From the NCBI GenBank assembly GCA_045106235.1, contig JBGCEJ010000035.1, positions 124,001 to 188,000 on the forward strand: a stretch of DNA of 64,000 nucleotides. Reading direction: 5' to 3'. This DNA is from UBA4427 sp045106235 (GTDB lineage: Bacteria; Myxococcota_A; UBA9160; UBA4427). Under the pieces are notes generated by a model. That model had not been told where the DNA came from, ran no database searches, and worked only from the letters and a program-made list of their open reading frames with translations. A program made the position numbers and the translations under genes. Below are positions 9,977-19,293 of this stretch, in pieces (the first letter of the stretch is position 1; each line of letters begins with the position of its first letter).

Positions 9977-11382
9977 TGCAAGGCAAATATCGCCACCTCC
10001 ATTTTGTCGGCATCGGCGGCATCGGCATGGCCGCCCTCGCCGAACTCATGCATGCCCAGGGCTATGCGGTCAGCGGCACCGACCTCGTCGCCGGCGCCAC
10101 CGTGCTGCGCCTTCGCGAGCTCGGCATTCGCGTCGACGTCGGCCACGGCGCCGACCGATTGGGTGAGGCAGATACCGTGGTCCGCTCCTCTGCGATCGCA
10201 GCGGATAACCCCGAAATCCTCGCCGCCGAAGCCGCCGGCGTTCCGGTCATCGGCCGCGGCGCGCTGCTCGCGGAGATCCTGCGCACCAAAGATGCCCTCG
10301 CCATCGCCGGCTCCCACGGCAAGACCACCACCTCGGCCATGACCGCCCATCTGCTCGAATCCGCGGGCCTCGACCCGACGGCCTTGATCGGCGGCCGTGT
10401 CCCCCGCGCAGGCGGCTCCGCCAGCCCCGTAAAACTGGGCTCGGGCGATCTCATCGTTGCCGAAGTCGACGAGAGCGACGGTTCATTCCTGCTGACGCGA
10501 CCCGTTCTCGCCCTCATCACCAACGCGGACCCCGAGCATCTCGATCATTACGGCACCCGCGAAGTCCTCCTCGACGCCTTCGTCGAATTCGCGAATAGCG
10601 TCCCCTTCTGGGGCGCCGCCCTCCTAGGCATCGACCATCCCGGCATCGCCGAAATCGCCCCGCGCATCACCGCCCGCAAGATCACCTTCGGCTTCGCAGC
10701 CGACGCTGACGTCTGCGCCACCGAGGTCGAGCGCATCCCCGGCGGCCAACGCGCCCATGTCCGCCTCGCGAACGGCGAACGTTTCAGCTTCGACCTCGAG
10801 ATGCCCGGCCGACATAACATCCTCAACGCGCTCGGCGCGATCGCGATTGGCCTTGAACAAGGCATCGCCCCCGCACTCCTCGCCGAAGCCCTTCCGACCT
10901 TCCCGGGCGTCTCGCGCCGCTTCGAACACAAGGGCAATGCGCGTGGCATTCGCTTCGTCGACGACTATGCGCATCACCCCGCCGAGCTGCGCGCCACCTT
11001 AGGCGGCGCCCGCGAAATCCACGATGGCCCGATCACCGCCATCTTCCAGCCCCATCGCTATACCCGAACCCGAGATTGCTGGGACGAGTTCGTCAGCGCA
11101 TTCGGCGACGCTGACCGCGTGGTGATCACAGAGATCTACGCCGCCAGCGAAGCGCCCCTCGAAGGCGTTGACGGCGAGAGCCTTGCGAATGCGATTCGCG
11201 ATGGGGGCCACCCGAACGTTTCTTTCGGCGGAAACCTTGACCGCATCGTCGAAGAATGGCCTGCGCGCTTTGGTGAAGACGAACTCGTGCTGAGCCTCGG
11301 CGCCGGCGACGTCGTCACGCTCGGCCCCCGCTTCATCGAAAGCTTGGGTGGCCCCGCCGCTAGTGCGGGAGGTCCGGCATGA
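9973..11382 (+). CDS. murC: UDP-MurNAc:L-alanine ligase MurC
   Basis: First Mur ligase, adding L-alanine to UDP-MurNAc. The 469 aa carry the N-terminal GIGGIGM dinucleotide-like loop (about residues 13-19), the ATP loop GSHGKTTT (113-120), the EVDESDGSF segment of the central domain and DDYAHHPAE at the C-terminal domain. It starts ATGATG; the first ATG overlaps the murG stop (ATGA). The stop in turn overlaps the murB ATG by four bases. Length and motifs are all ordinary for the family. Confidence 0.97.
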   Translation: MMQGKYRHLHFVGIGGIGMAALAELMHAQGYAVSGTDLVAGATVLRLRELGIRVDVGHGADRLGEADTVVRSSAIAADNPEILAAEAAGVPVIGRGALLAEILRTKDALAIAGSHGKTTTSAMTAHLLESAGLDPTALIGGRVPRAGGSASPVKLGSGDLIVAEVDESDGSFLLTRPVLALITNADPEHLDHYGTREVLLDAFVEFANSVPFWGAALLGIDHPGIAEIAPRITARKITFGFAADADVCATEVERIPGGQRAHVRLANGERFSFDLEMPGRHNILNALGAIAIGLEQGIAPALLAEALPTFPGVSRRFEHKGNARGIRFVDDYAHHPAELRATLGGAREIHDGPITAIFQPHRYTRTRDCWDEFVSAFGDADRVVITEIYAASEAPLEGVDGESLANAIRDGGHPNVSFGGNLDRIVEEWPARFGEDELVLSLGAGDVVTLGPRFIESLGGPAASAGGPA

Positions 11383-12329
11383 TCACTCCCGAAGCCCGCG
11401 CCGCCCTCGAAGCCGCGCTCGGCGAACGCGTCGAATTCGATGTTCCGCTCTCGCGTCATACATCGCTCCGCATCGGCGGCCCCGCGGATGCCATGGCGAC
11501 CCCTGCAGATCGGGGCGAACTCGCCGAGCTGCTGGGGATCTGTGATCGCTACGCCATCCCCGTCCGCGTGCTCGGAGCGGGGTTCAACGTGCTCGTGCGC
11601 GAAGGCGGACTCCGCGGGCTGACGCTGCGCCTCAAGAAACTCCGACGGATCGAACACGAAGCGGAAGACCGAATCTTCGTCGAAGCCGGCGCGTCCCATG
11701 CGACGATCACCCGGTACTGCGTAAAAGAAGGTCTCTCTGGCCTCGAGTTTGGGGCGGGGATCCCCGGGACGCTCGGGGGCTGGCTCGCCATGAACGCAGG
11801 GATCGGCGTCCGCGAACTCAAAGACGTCGTCCTTGAGATCGAGATCCTCGACCGGACGGGCCAACACTTCGAAAAGATCCCCCGTGCGCGCCTTGATTTT
11901 CAGTACCGCGCCCTGGCAGGACTCCCGGCGGGCTCCGTTTTGGTCGCAGCGCGTCTTCACGTGACGCCTCGCGAGAGCGAAACGATTCAGACGGAGATCG
12001 ATCGCCTTCTCGCTCATCGCCAAGAAACGCAGCCCACGGATATTCCGAGCTGCGGTTCCGTCTTCCGGAATCCGGAGGGCGACTACGCGGGCCGACTAAT
12101 CGAATCCGTTGGCCTCAAAGGCGCCCGGGAAGGCGCCGCCGAGATCTCGACGCGCCACGCCAATTTCATCGTGAACCACGGGGGCGCAACCGCGAGTGAT
12201 GTCCTGCGTCTGATCGAAAGGGCTCGGGATCAAGTGCTGAAGGAAACCGGGGTTGCCCTCGAAACCGAAGTCCAGTTGATCGGCGAGGGCCGGCCTCCGA
12301 GCGGAATGACGGGGAGCGCGACCGCATGA
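11379..12329 (+). CDS. murB: UDP-N-acetylenolpyruvoylglucosamine reductase MurB
   Basis: FAD enzyme that reduces UDP-GlcNAc-enolpyruvate to UDP-MurNAc with NADPH. The 316-aa length fits the shorter type II MurB form found outside enterobacteria. Visible motifs are HTSLRIGGPAD at the N-terminus, the FAD-binding GAGFNVLV, GIPGTLGGWLAMNAG, and SCGSVFRNP, whose serine is the proton donor. ALETEVQLIG near the end carries the conserved glutamate. Both ends overlap their neighbours by four bases, so it is embedded in the coupled operon. Confidence 0.96.
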   Translation: MITPEARAALEAALGERVEFDVPLSRHTSLRIGGPADAMATPADRGELAELLGICDRYAIPVRVLGAGFNVLVREGGLRGLTLRLKKLRRIEHEAEDRIFVEAGASHATITRYCVKEGLSGLEFGAGIPGTLGGWLAMNAGIGVRELKDVVLEIEILDRTGQHFEKIPRARLDFQYRALAGLPAGSVLVAARLHVTPRESETIQTEIDRLLAHRQETQPTDIPSCGSVFRNPEGDYAGRLIESVGLKGAREGAAEISTRHANFIVNHGGATASDVLRLIERARDQVLKETGVALETEVQLIGEGRPPSGMTGSATA

Positions 12330-13285
12330 ACCCTTTCAAGACCGACGCCGCCTCCGCCCGCGCAAAAGCCAACGCCAACGCCTCCGCGTCGTCGTCCCGC
12401 GGATCCGCTGCGCGGGAGAAGCGCGCGAGAGACCATCTGGCGCGGAAGCGGCGCCAGGAGCGGATGCGGCTCGAGCGCGAGCGCGGCCGACAGGAAGCGG
12501 CCGAGCGGAGCGCAAGGATGCGCGGCGTGCTGGGCCCGATCCTCTTCTTCGGCGCGATCGTTCTGGGCATGGCGGCCGCGGAGCCCCTGAGCCAGCACTG
12601 GCTGATGCGCGACATGCCCCTGGAAACTATCGCCGTGCAAGGCGCCGCGGCGCTTTCTCCGGAACAGATCGCTCATGAAACCGGACTCACGCCCGGGGCC
12701 TCGCTGCACGAGGTCGATCCCGAGCGCATCCGCGAGGTCGTCGCGGCGCGGCCTTGGATTGAATCCGCGCGGACGCTGCGGCTGCCGAACCGGACCTTGG
12801 TCGTGTCGGTGGTGGAGCGGGAAGCGATCGCGCGCTGGCAGGCAGCCGACGACGCGGCGCAGGAACTGATTGAGCCGGACGGCTCGCGCTTCCCGGGCAG
12901 CCTCGAAGAAGGCGGGGCCTTGCCCTTGGTATCCGGCGCAGCGTCAGCGGAACCGCTGCTCCCCAGCGATGCCCTCGAAATTCTGGACGAAATCAAGCGG
13001 CATGATCGGCTCGCCGCGGATCCCAGCGCGCTCACCCTTCATCTACCTGGCGTGCGCGCCGGACTTGAAGGCGCGCTCGTGGGAAGCCAGACCGGCTATG
13101 TGCTTCAGATCGGCGAAAGCGGGCCGCGCGCCCTGCTTGGCCGTCGACTTCTTTCACAGCGGGTGGCCCGACTCGCGGCCCTCCTCGAAAGCGAGGAGGC
13201 GACCGTGCAATCGGCCCGCCTGATCGATCTCCGCTACGCAGACCGAGCCGTTTTGCGCAGCGAAGAACCACCCACCTCGGGGTAG
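12326..13285 (+). CDS. ftsQ: Cell division protein FtsQ (POTRA-domain divisome protein)
   Basis: Bitopic divisome scaffold. The 319 aa have an unusually long Ala/Arg-rich cytoplasmic segment (residues 1-65), one membrane span (about 66-86) and then a POTRA domain (about 98-168) beginning METIAVQG and containing RPWIESARTLRLPN. The beta-rich FtsQ C-terminal region follows. Similarity to database proteins is normally weak for FtsQ, so position between murB and ftsA is strong supporting evidence. In many bacteria ddlB sits directly upstream, but here murB overlaps ftsQ by four bases with no room for it. Confidence 0.9.
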   Translation: MNPFKTDAASARAKANANASASSSRGSAAREKRARDHLARKRRQERMRLERERGRQEAAERSARMRGVLGPILFFGAIVLGMAAAEPLSQHWLMRDMPLETIAVQGAAALSPEQIAHETGLTPGASLHEVDPERIREVVAARPWIESARTLRLPNRTLVVSVVEREAIARWQAADDAAQELIEPDGSRFPGSLEEGGALPLVSGAASAEPLLPSDALEILDEIKRHDRLAADPSALTLHLPGVRAGLEGALVGSQTGYVLQIGESGPRALLGRRLLSQRVARLAALLESEEATVQSARLIDLRYADRAVLRSEEPPTSG

Positions 13286-13405
13286 AGGCGGGTCAAAAGT
13301 GGCGGCGAGGCTCGGATGGGTCCAGTCGTCCAAACAGAGGATCTCCGGATGGAGATCGTCATTTTCGATCGGCGCGAGAGCGGGAATCGAAAAAGAGGGG
13401 GGAGT

Positions 13406-14644
13406 ATGTCCAAAAAGGACGACCTGATCGTCGGGCTCGACATCGGGACAACGAAAATTTGTGCGGTGGTTGCGGAAGAAACGGAGAACGGGCTCGACAT
13501 TGTCGGGATCGGGACCCATCCAAGTCGAGGGCTTCGGAAAGGCGTCGTCGTCGATATCGATGCGACGGTCGATTCGATCAAACATGCGGTCGAAGAAGCC
13601 GAGCTGATGGCGGATTGCGAGATCACGGAGGTCTACGCCGGGGTCGCGGGGGGCCATATCCGCGCCTTCAACAGCCATGGTGTCGTGGCCGTGAAGGATC
13701 AAGAGGTCCGAGAGGGCGACGTGAAGCGGGTGATCGACGCGGCGAAGGCTGTGGCGATTCCGATGGACCGCGAGGTGATCCACGTGATCCCTCAGGAATT
13801 CATCATCGACGACCAGGACGGGATTCGGGAGCCGCTCGGCATGAGCGGAGTGCGCCTCGAAGCCAAGATCCACATCGTCACGGCTGCGGTGACAAGCGCC
13901 CAGAACATCGTGAAATGCTGCAACAAAGCTGGGCTCAACGTCGTGGACATCGTTCTCGAGCCCCTGGCCTCCGCGGGCGCTGTCCTGTCGGACGATGAGC
14001 GGGATCTCGGCGTCTGCATGATCGATATTGGCGGGGGAACGACGGATATCGCCGTCTTCGCCGACGGTTCGATCAAGAATACGTCGGTGCTCGGGCTCGG
14101 CGGGTATCACCTGACGAACGATGTGGCGGTTGGACTTAGAACACCGTTCGAGGAAGCGGAGCGAATCAAGAAGAAATTTGGCGTCGCATCCTCTCGGTTC
14201 CTCGGATCCGACGACATCATCTCCGTTCCGTCGGTCGGCGGCCGAAAACCGCGGGAAATTTCACGCAAAGTGCTCTGTGAAATCATCGAACCCCGGGTGG
14301 AAGAGATCCTCAGCCTGGCCCGCCAGGAGCTGATCCGTGCGGATCTGATCGACCGGATTCCGTCCGGGCTCGTTTTGACCGGCGGCGCCTCGGCGCTTTC
14401 GGGTCTCGGCGAACTCGCGGAGGAGATCTTCGAATCCCCGGTTCGCCAGGGTCTGCCGACTTCGATCGGTGGACTTCAAGACGTCGTCCGGAGTCCCATG
14501 TACTCGACCGGCGTCGGGCTTGTGATCTTCGGCTTCAACCAACAGCGATCGGCCCGCAGTAGTCGGTTCAGGATCCGGGACGAGTCGATCTTCGGCCGCG
14601 TAAAACAGCGGATGCGGGATTGGTTCTACTCGGAATTCGACTGA
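13406..14644 (+). CDS. ftsA: Cell division protein FtsA (actin-like FtsZ tether)
   Basis: Actin-fold ATPase that ties the Z-ring to the membrane. I choose the ATG at 13406 because GGGGGGAG lies just upstream. That gives 412 aa beginning MSKKDD; an in-frame ATG at 13316 has no comparable site. ATPase phosphate loops are VGLDIGTTKICAVV near the N-terminus and DIGGGTTDIAVF in the middle. LTGGASALSG is the adenosine motif. The final 20 residues form a basic and aromatic amphipathic segment (ending RMRDWFYSEFD), as expected for the membrane-targeting helix. It is separated from ftsQ by 120 bp, so a promoter could lie there. Confidence 0.96.
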   Translation: MSKKDDLIVGLDIGTTKICAVVAEETENGLDIVGIGTHPSRGLRKGVVVDIDATVDSIKHAVEEAELMADCEITEVYAGVAGGHIRAFNSHGVVAVKDQEVREGDVKRVIDAAKAVAIPMDREVIHVIPQEFIIDDQDGIREPLGMSGVRLEAKIHIVTAAVTSAQNIVKCCNKAGLNVVDIVLEPLASAGAVLSDDERDLGVCMIDIGGGTTDIAVFADGSIKNTSVLGLGGYHLTNDVAVGLRTPFEEAERIKKKFGVASSRFLGSDDIISVPSVGGRKPREISRKVLCEIIEPRVEEILSLARQELIRADLIDRIPSGLVLTGGASALSGLGELAEEIFESPVRQGLPTSIGGLQDVVRSPMYSTGVGLVIFGFNQQRSARSSRFRIRDESIFGRVKQRMRDWFYSEFD

Positions 14645-14772
14645 TTCCACTGCCCATCGGCCGGGCAAAATTACGGAAACATCGTTCCAAAAGCCTGGCC
14701 GAAAACGGACAAATTCCACTCAATCGTGTTACATTCGTCGGTGCAGGCACGCATCGCCGGGGGGTGAATTAG

Positions 14773-16317
14773 ATGGCCAAGAACAAAAACGATCGCACGA
14801 ATTCCGAAAATACGAAGAACTCGGCGAACGATTCCGCAAATACAAACACCGCAAATAGCGGCCTCGACCTTCTCGAGCTCGGTCCCGATGACGGACAGGA
14901 ACTGCTTGAATTCGAAGGCGGCGCGCTTCAGAAGGCGACGATCAAGGTGATCGGTGTCGGCGGTGGTGGCGGCAACGCGCTGAACACCATGATCGAATCA
15001 GGCCTCTCGGGTGTCGAGTTCGTCGCGGCGAATACGGATGCCCAAGCGCTCGCGCATAACAAGGCTTCGATCAAGGTTCAGCTCGGCGCGGAGATCACGC
15101 GCGGCCTGGGCTGCGGTGCGAACCCGGATCGCGGGCGCGCTTCGGCGCTTGAAGCCCGTGACCGACTCCGCGAGATCCTCGAAGGCTCGGACATGGTCTT
15201 CGTGACCGCGGGCATGGGTGGTGGAACCGGAACCGGTGCTGCGCCGATCGTCGCCGAAGTGGCGCGCGAAGTCGGCGCACTCACGGTCGGCGTTGTGACC
15301 AAGCCCTTCCCCTTCGAAGGCCGCGTGCGCATGAAGCATGCGGGGCATGGTCTCGACGAGCTCCACAGTGTCGTCGATACGCTGATCACGATTCCGAACC
15401 AGCGACTGCTTGCACTTGCGGGCAAGGGTACGGCGGTTCGCGACGCGTTCTCGATTGCCGATCAGGTTTTGTTGAATGCGGTTCGCGGTATCTCGGACCT
15501 CATCACGATCCACGGTCTCATCAACCTCGACTTCGCGGATGTCCGCACGGTCATGAACGAAGCCGGCGTCGCCCTCATGGGTACGGGCATCGGTAACGGT
15601 GAGACCCGAGCGATCGACGCGGCCAGCGCGGCGATCTCCTCTCCTTTGCTCGAAGATCTTTCGATCGAGGGTGCACGTGGCGTGCTGATCAACATCACAG
15701 GTGGTTCGGAGATGACGCTCTTCGAGGTCAACGAGGCTTCCTCGCTGGTCCACGAAGCGGCGCACGAAGATGCCAACATCATCGTGGGTGCAGTCATCGA
15801 CGAGGCTCTCGCCGAAGACGAACTGCGCGTGACGGTGATCGCTACGGGACTGGATGGCCAGGAAGCCCGGCGCACCCCGCCGATCTCCCAGGAACAGCCC
15901 CAGCCCACGCCGCCCGACCAGGGCCGGCGCGTCACCGACCACACCGACCACGAGATCCAGCAGGAAATCGAGATGGTGGATGCGCCGAACGTCACGCCGA
16001 TCCGGCAGGAGCCCGCGGTCCCCGCGGCCGCCCCGGCTATGTCGGGAGCGGCGTCGGGAGCGGCAGGTGGCTTCGAAACCACTGGGCAGTTCGCGCAGCC
16101 GGAACCGCAGCAGCAGATGGGATTCCAGGAAGAAGCCCAGCCGGCAACGAACGAAATGCAGAGCGCGGCGCAGATGGCGGAAACGGGACTCGAGTTCGAA
16201 TCGCCCTTCGAGGACGAGCTCGATACGCCGGCCTTCCTCCGCAAGAGCCGCACCGCGGTCAGCGAAGACGACACGGACGTGCCGGCCTTCATGCGACGAG
16301 GCGGCAGTTCGGAGTAG
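14773..16317 (+). CDS. ftsZ: Cell division GTPase FtsZ with long N-terminal extension and two C-terminal peptide motifs
   Basis: Tubulin-like GTPase that forms the Z-ring. The 514 aa are longer than the usual 380-430. An Asn/Thr/Ser-rich extension of about 52 residues precedes the GTPase domain, which begins near ATIKVIGVGGGGGNA. The tubulin signature GGGTGTG is at residues 149-155. After the domain ends (about residue 365) a Gln/Pro/Ala-rich linker leads to two copies of the conserved C-terminal peptide, TPAFLRK (485-491) and VPAFMRR (503-509). GGGGG just upstream of the ATG is the ribosome site. The 128-bp gap after ftsA may hold a separate promoter. A strong terminator follows. Confidence 0.97.
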   Translation: MAKNKNDRTNSENTKNSANDSANTNTANSGLDLLELGPDDGQELLEFEGGALQKATIKVIGVGGGGGNALNTMIESGLSGVEFVAANTDAQALAHNKASIKVQLGAEITRGLGCGANPDRGRASALEARDRLREILEGSDMVFVTAGMGGGTGTGAAPIVAEVAREVGALTVGVVTKPFPFEGRVRMKHAGHGLDELHSVVDTLITIPNQRLLALAGKGTAVRDAFSIADQVLLNAVRGISDLITIHGLINLDFADVRTVMNEAGVALMGTGIGNGETRAIDAASAAISSPLLEDLSIEGARGVLINITGGSEMTLFEVNEASSLVHEAAHEDANIIVGAVIDEALAEDELRVTVIATGLDGQEARRTPPISQEQPQPTPPDQGRRVTDHTDHEIQQEIEMVDAPNVTPIRQEPAVPAAAPAMSGAASGAAGGFETTGQFAQPEPQQQMGFQEEAQPATNEMQSAAQMAETGLEFESPFEDELDTPAFLRKSRTAVSEDDTDVPAFMRRGGSSE

Positions 16318-16359
16318 CCGAAGTCAAGAGTCTGCGCTGCGGCGGCGGCGAGCCAAACA

Positions 16360-16396
16360 AAAGCCCCCTCGGCCACTACGGCGGAGGGGGCTTTTT
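16360..16396 (+). terminator. Intrinsic terminator of the dcw operon
   Basis: A perfect 11-bp stem (AAAGCCCCCTC pairing with GAGGGGGCTTT), a 13-base loop and a run of five T at 16392-16396. It lies 42 bases after the ftsZ stop and closes the cell division operon. Confidence 0.93.
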
Positions 16397-16432
16397 CTAT
16401 TCCTGAGAGACTCTTCCTGGAGGCAACCATCG

Positions 16433-16873
16433 ATGGGCTGGAAAATGAAAATTGCCGCGGCGTGCTACGGAGTCAGCGCCATCTATTGCCTCACCGTCGG
16501 ACTTTCCTTTGTATTCCGAACGGAATTTTTCCCCTTTCACTCGGATGTGATCCAGACGCCGTGGTCTGAAGTCGAGCCGCTCGCCCAAACGCTCTATTTG
16601 GGAATGATGCGAACCGAAGGCGCCGGCTTCCTTGCCACCGCCGTCGCACTCGGAGCGCTTCTCGCCGTACCTTTCAGGCGCGGCGAGGCGTGGGCCTACT
16701 GGGCGATGACCGCGATCGGTGTCGTCGAGCATGTACCGACGCTGCTTGCGAATCTTCATGTCTCGGCCGTCAGCCCGGGTTCGCCGCCTTGGCAAGCGGC
16801 GGCGGTGGGGATCATCTTGCTCTTAATCGGGTTGGGATTCGGGCTTGCAGGCGCCAGAAAGGAAAACACCTAA
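16433..16873 (+). CDS. Small polytopic membrane protein of unknown function
   Basis: I do not recognise a family. The 146-aa protein begins MGWKMKIAAACYG (ATG 16433; GGAGG about a dozen bases upstream) and shows four hydrophobic stretches, about residues 6-27, 62-78, 84-103 and 121-139. The loop between the first two contains the motif RTEFFPFHSD. It ends in a short Lys/Glu tail. A methionine four codons on is an alternative start. It lies between the dcw terminator and a convergent HAD phosphatase gene, so it is probably monocistronic. Confidence 0.75.
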   Translation: MGWKMKIAAACYGVSAIYCLTVGLSFVFRTEFFPFHSDVIQTPWSEVEPLAQTLYLGMMRTEGAGFLATAVALGALLAVPFRRGEAWAYWAMTAIGVVEHVPTLLANLHVSAVSPGSPPWQAAAVGIILLLIGLGFGLAGARKENT

Positions 16874-16923
16874 GCGCCCAAGAAGAACTCAGCTCGAGGG
16901 ATCCGCCGCCCCCTCCTCCCGAG

Positions 16924-17598
16924 TTATGCCGACGGGCTCAGAGCTGCCTTGATCTCGTCCGGGCTTTCGACCCATTTAGTGACGCCCACGGACCGAAGCT
17001 CCTCGAGCGAACCATACCCGTACAGCACTCCCAAGAATTCCATCTCGTTCGCCTGAGCACCGAGCGCATCAAATTTCCGGTCGCCGATCATCACAGCTTC
17101 CGCAGCATTCACGCCAGACTGATCGAGCGCGTACTGAAGCAGCTCCACTTTGTCGGTCCGGGTGCCGTCCAGCTCAGAACCGAAGACGCCCTCAAAAACC
17201 GTATCGAGCTCGAAATGCACAAGGATTCGATGCACAAAGACATGAGGCTTGCTCGAAGCTACAAAGAGCGCGGCACCCGAATCCTTGAGCGCATGCAGCG
17301 TCTCGGGAATGCCGGCATAGGGCTCATTCTCAAAGATCCCGAGATCCGTATAGCGCTCGCGGTAAAGACGAACGCCCTCTTCCGCCTTCGCGTCCCCCAC
17401 CAGCTCCGCAAAACTCGCCTGAAGCGGTGGCCCAATGCACCAAGTGAGTTCGTCCCGCGTCGGAACATGCGCATCCATCCGCTCGAGCGCGTATTGGATG
17501 CATCCGGTGATCCCCCTTTTGGGATCCGTCAGCGTCCCGTCGAGATCAAAAAAAATCGCGGGCCTGACCTCATTCGTCTTGTTCAATTCCCCTCCCAT
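16924..17598 (-). CDS. HAD-superfamily hydrolase, phosphoglycolate-phosphatase-like
   Basis: Cytoplasmic phosphatase of HAD subfamily IA. Motif I is FFDLDGTLTD (nucleophile Asp18, acid/base Asp20). VASSKPHVF carries the motif II serine and the downstream lysine, and MIGDRKFDALGA is motif IV. The cap domain lies between motifs I and II. The 224-aa length fits Gph/PGP-like enzymes, but the substrate cannot be fixed from sequence. The ATG at 17598 is used. A TTG six codons downstream has a better-spaced GGAGGGG and may be the real start. The gene follows the APH-like kinase gene by 30 bp on the same strand, probably as one transcript. Confidence 0.85.
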   Translation of the reverse strand: MGGELNKTNEVRPAIFFDLDGTLTDPKRGITGCIQYALERMDAHVPTRDELTWCIGPPLQASFAELVGDAKAEEGVRLYRERYTDLGIFENEPYAGIPETLHALKDSGAALFVASSKPHVFVHRILVHFELDTVFEGVFGSELDGTRTDKVELLQYALDQSGVNAAEAVMIGDRKFDALGAQANEMEFLGVLYGYGSLEELRSVGVTKWVESPDEIKAALSPSA

Positions 17599-17628
17599 CC
17601 AATCTGGCCTCGTCCGGCCTAGCTCTGC

Positions 17629-19008
17629 CTAACTGTGCTTGAGTGGAGCAAGCTCTGCACCTTCACACATGCCCAACGCACCCTCCATCAACATTTCTTC
17701 CCGGCGCGCGTGGCGATGAAAGTAGCGGATGAATGCCTCGTCACGGTCCGGCCCCGAATCGCGGACGAGCTGGTCGACGAGGCGATGCCCCTCCTTGACC
17801 GTCCCGGGGCGGCGCCCCAGCAGCTCACCCATATCGTCGAGTTCCTGGGCCTCGAAGGCCGGCCCCACGCGGTCTGCGTTCTGCAGATGCCGGGCCAGGC
17901 GAGAGGTGAACCACATCCGATTTTTGAGGAACGCATCTTCGATTTCCGGAGACTGCTCCTGCTCAAGATTCTCGACTAGCATCTCGAAATAGGCAGAGAA
18001 ACGGGTCGGCTCCCCGGCTGGCAGTTCCACCGGCTCGAGTTCGATACCCGCCGCTTCCGCGAGCGCCTGAGAGGTCGTGCGAAGATAGAAAACATGTTGC
18101 GCGATCCACTCCGCATGCTCGGTTCCTGCATGAAGATTTTCCATCACGGGAGCGAGCGCCATCGGTACAAGCGCCTGAGTCTTCACGTTGTAAAAGAGCA
18201 GCGTCTCGAAGTCGATTTCGCGGCCCGAGAGCTCGCTATATCGATCGAGCCATTTCGAGAAATCGCCCAGCGGCGTATATAAATCCCGCGACCGAATGCA
18301 CGCAATATCCGTCATCGGATCGCTCAGATGGGCCATCTCGAAATCGACGAGCGCGGAGACCTTGCCCTCATGAAAGAGCAGATTGCCGGGCCCCGTATCG
18401 CCTTGGCATAACACGGGAGACACGTTCTTCCGCGGCACGTTTCGGCGAAGCCATTGGCAGGCGAATGTCAGGAGCGGAATCGGCTCTTTGACACCCTCCT
18501 CGTAGGTCGATTGCCAGACGTCGAGATCGTTCAGCGCGACTTCTTCCGGGGTTTTAGGGAGGGTGATCCCCGCTTTTTCGAAGTGCGAGATATCAACGGA
18601 ATGAAGTTCGGCGAGGATCTCGAAGAAATGGTCGAGAATCGCCGCCCGCTCCGCGGGGTCCGTCACGTTGTTGAAGTTATCCTCGCCCGGGACATGGGCG
18701 AGCAGAGCTGCCTGAGGATCTTCGTGGTAGCCGAGTACTTCCGGGACGGGAACGCCTTGTTCGTGCAGGACCTTGAGGATCTTGGCCTCTCGCTCAGTGG
18801 AGTAGATGCGCGTATAGGAAAAGGAATCGTCCCGGGTGCCGCGCAGGTAGGTCTTCACTTTTTCGCCGCCGACTTCGAGATCAACAAACCATGCGAACCG
18901 GCCTCCAGACTCTCGCCCCTGCCGCTCCCGTCGCGTGATTCGACCGCCGAGCTCCGCCTCGACCCAAGGAAAGACCTTCTCCCAGCGCTCAATCGATTCA
19001 TCGCCCAT
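17629..19008 (-). CDS. Phosphotransferase family protein (APH/ACAD10-like kinase)
   Basis: Aminoglycoside-phosphotransferase-fold kinase of the type common in lipid-degrading bacteria; its substrate is unknown and it should not be read as a resistance gene. The 459 aa show the catalytic loop LCQGDTGPGNLLF with its Asp and Asn, then VDFEMAHLSDPMTDIA, the metal-binding Asp segment. An extra C-terminal region of about 160 residues beyond the kinase fold is predominantly helical and not recognised. GGGGAG eight bases before the ATG fixes the start. It is divergent from the crotonase gene and is followed by the HAD gene. Confidence 0.82.
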   Translation of the reverse strand: MGDESIERWEKVFPWVEAELGGRITRRERQGRESGGRFAWFVDLEVGGEKVKTYLRGTRDDSFSYTRIYSTEREAKILKVLHEQGVPVPEVLGYHEDPQAALLAHVPGEDNFNNVTDPAERAAILDHFFEILAELHSVDISHFEKAGITLPKTPEEVALNDLDVWQSTYEEGVKEPIPLLTFACQWLRRNVPRKNVSPVLCQGDTGPGNLLFHEGKVSALVDFEMAHLSDPMTDIACIRSRDLYTPLGDFSKWLDRYSELSGREIDFETLLFYNVKTQALVPMALAPVMENLHAGTEHAEWIAQHVFYLRTTSQALAEAAGIELEPVELPAGEPTRFSAYFEMLVENLEQEQSPEIEDAFLKNRMWFTSRLARHLQNADRVGPAFEAQELDDMGELLGRRPGTVKEGHRLVDQLVRDSGPDRDEAFIRYFHRHARREEMLMEGALGMCEGAELAPLKHS

Positions 19009-19293
19009 GATCGTCTCCCCTTACTTTTGCTCTTGGTCCGACGCAGCGCCGCGTAGCGAGGCGCCGTTCGGCGCGCGTGGCCTACTCAATTATACAAGTC
19101 GGCGAAGGCGCTGCGGCAACAAGCCAAAGAACCAAAGCGCCCTGTCCGCCTCGAACCCGCTCCCAGCAGATGACGTTCTGAAGTGTCAGTCCAGAGTGAT
19201 TCGTTTTTTTCGCGACGTTTGCGGCGTTTCTCGGCTGCGCCGCTATCCTGCGCGCGCCGGAGAAAACCCGCCGCGAACGAGGGACGTCTACGC

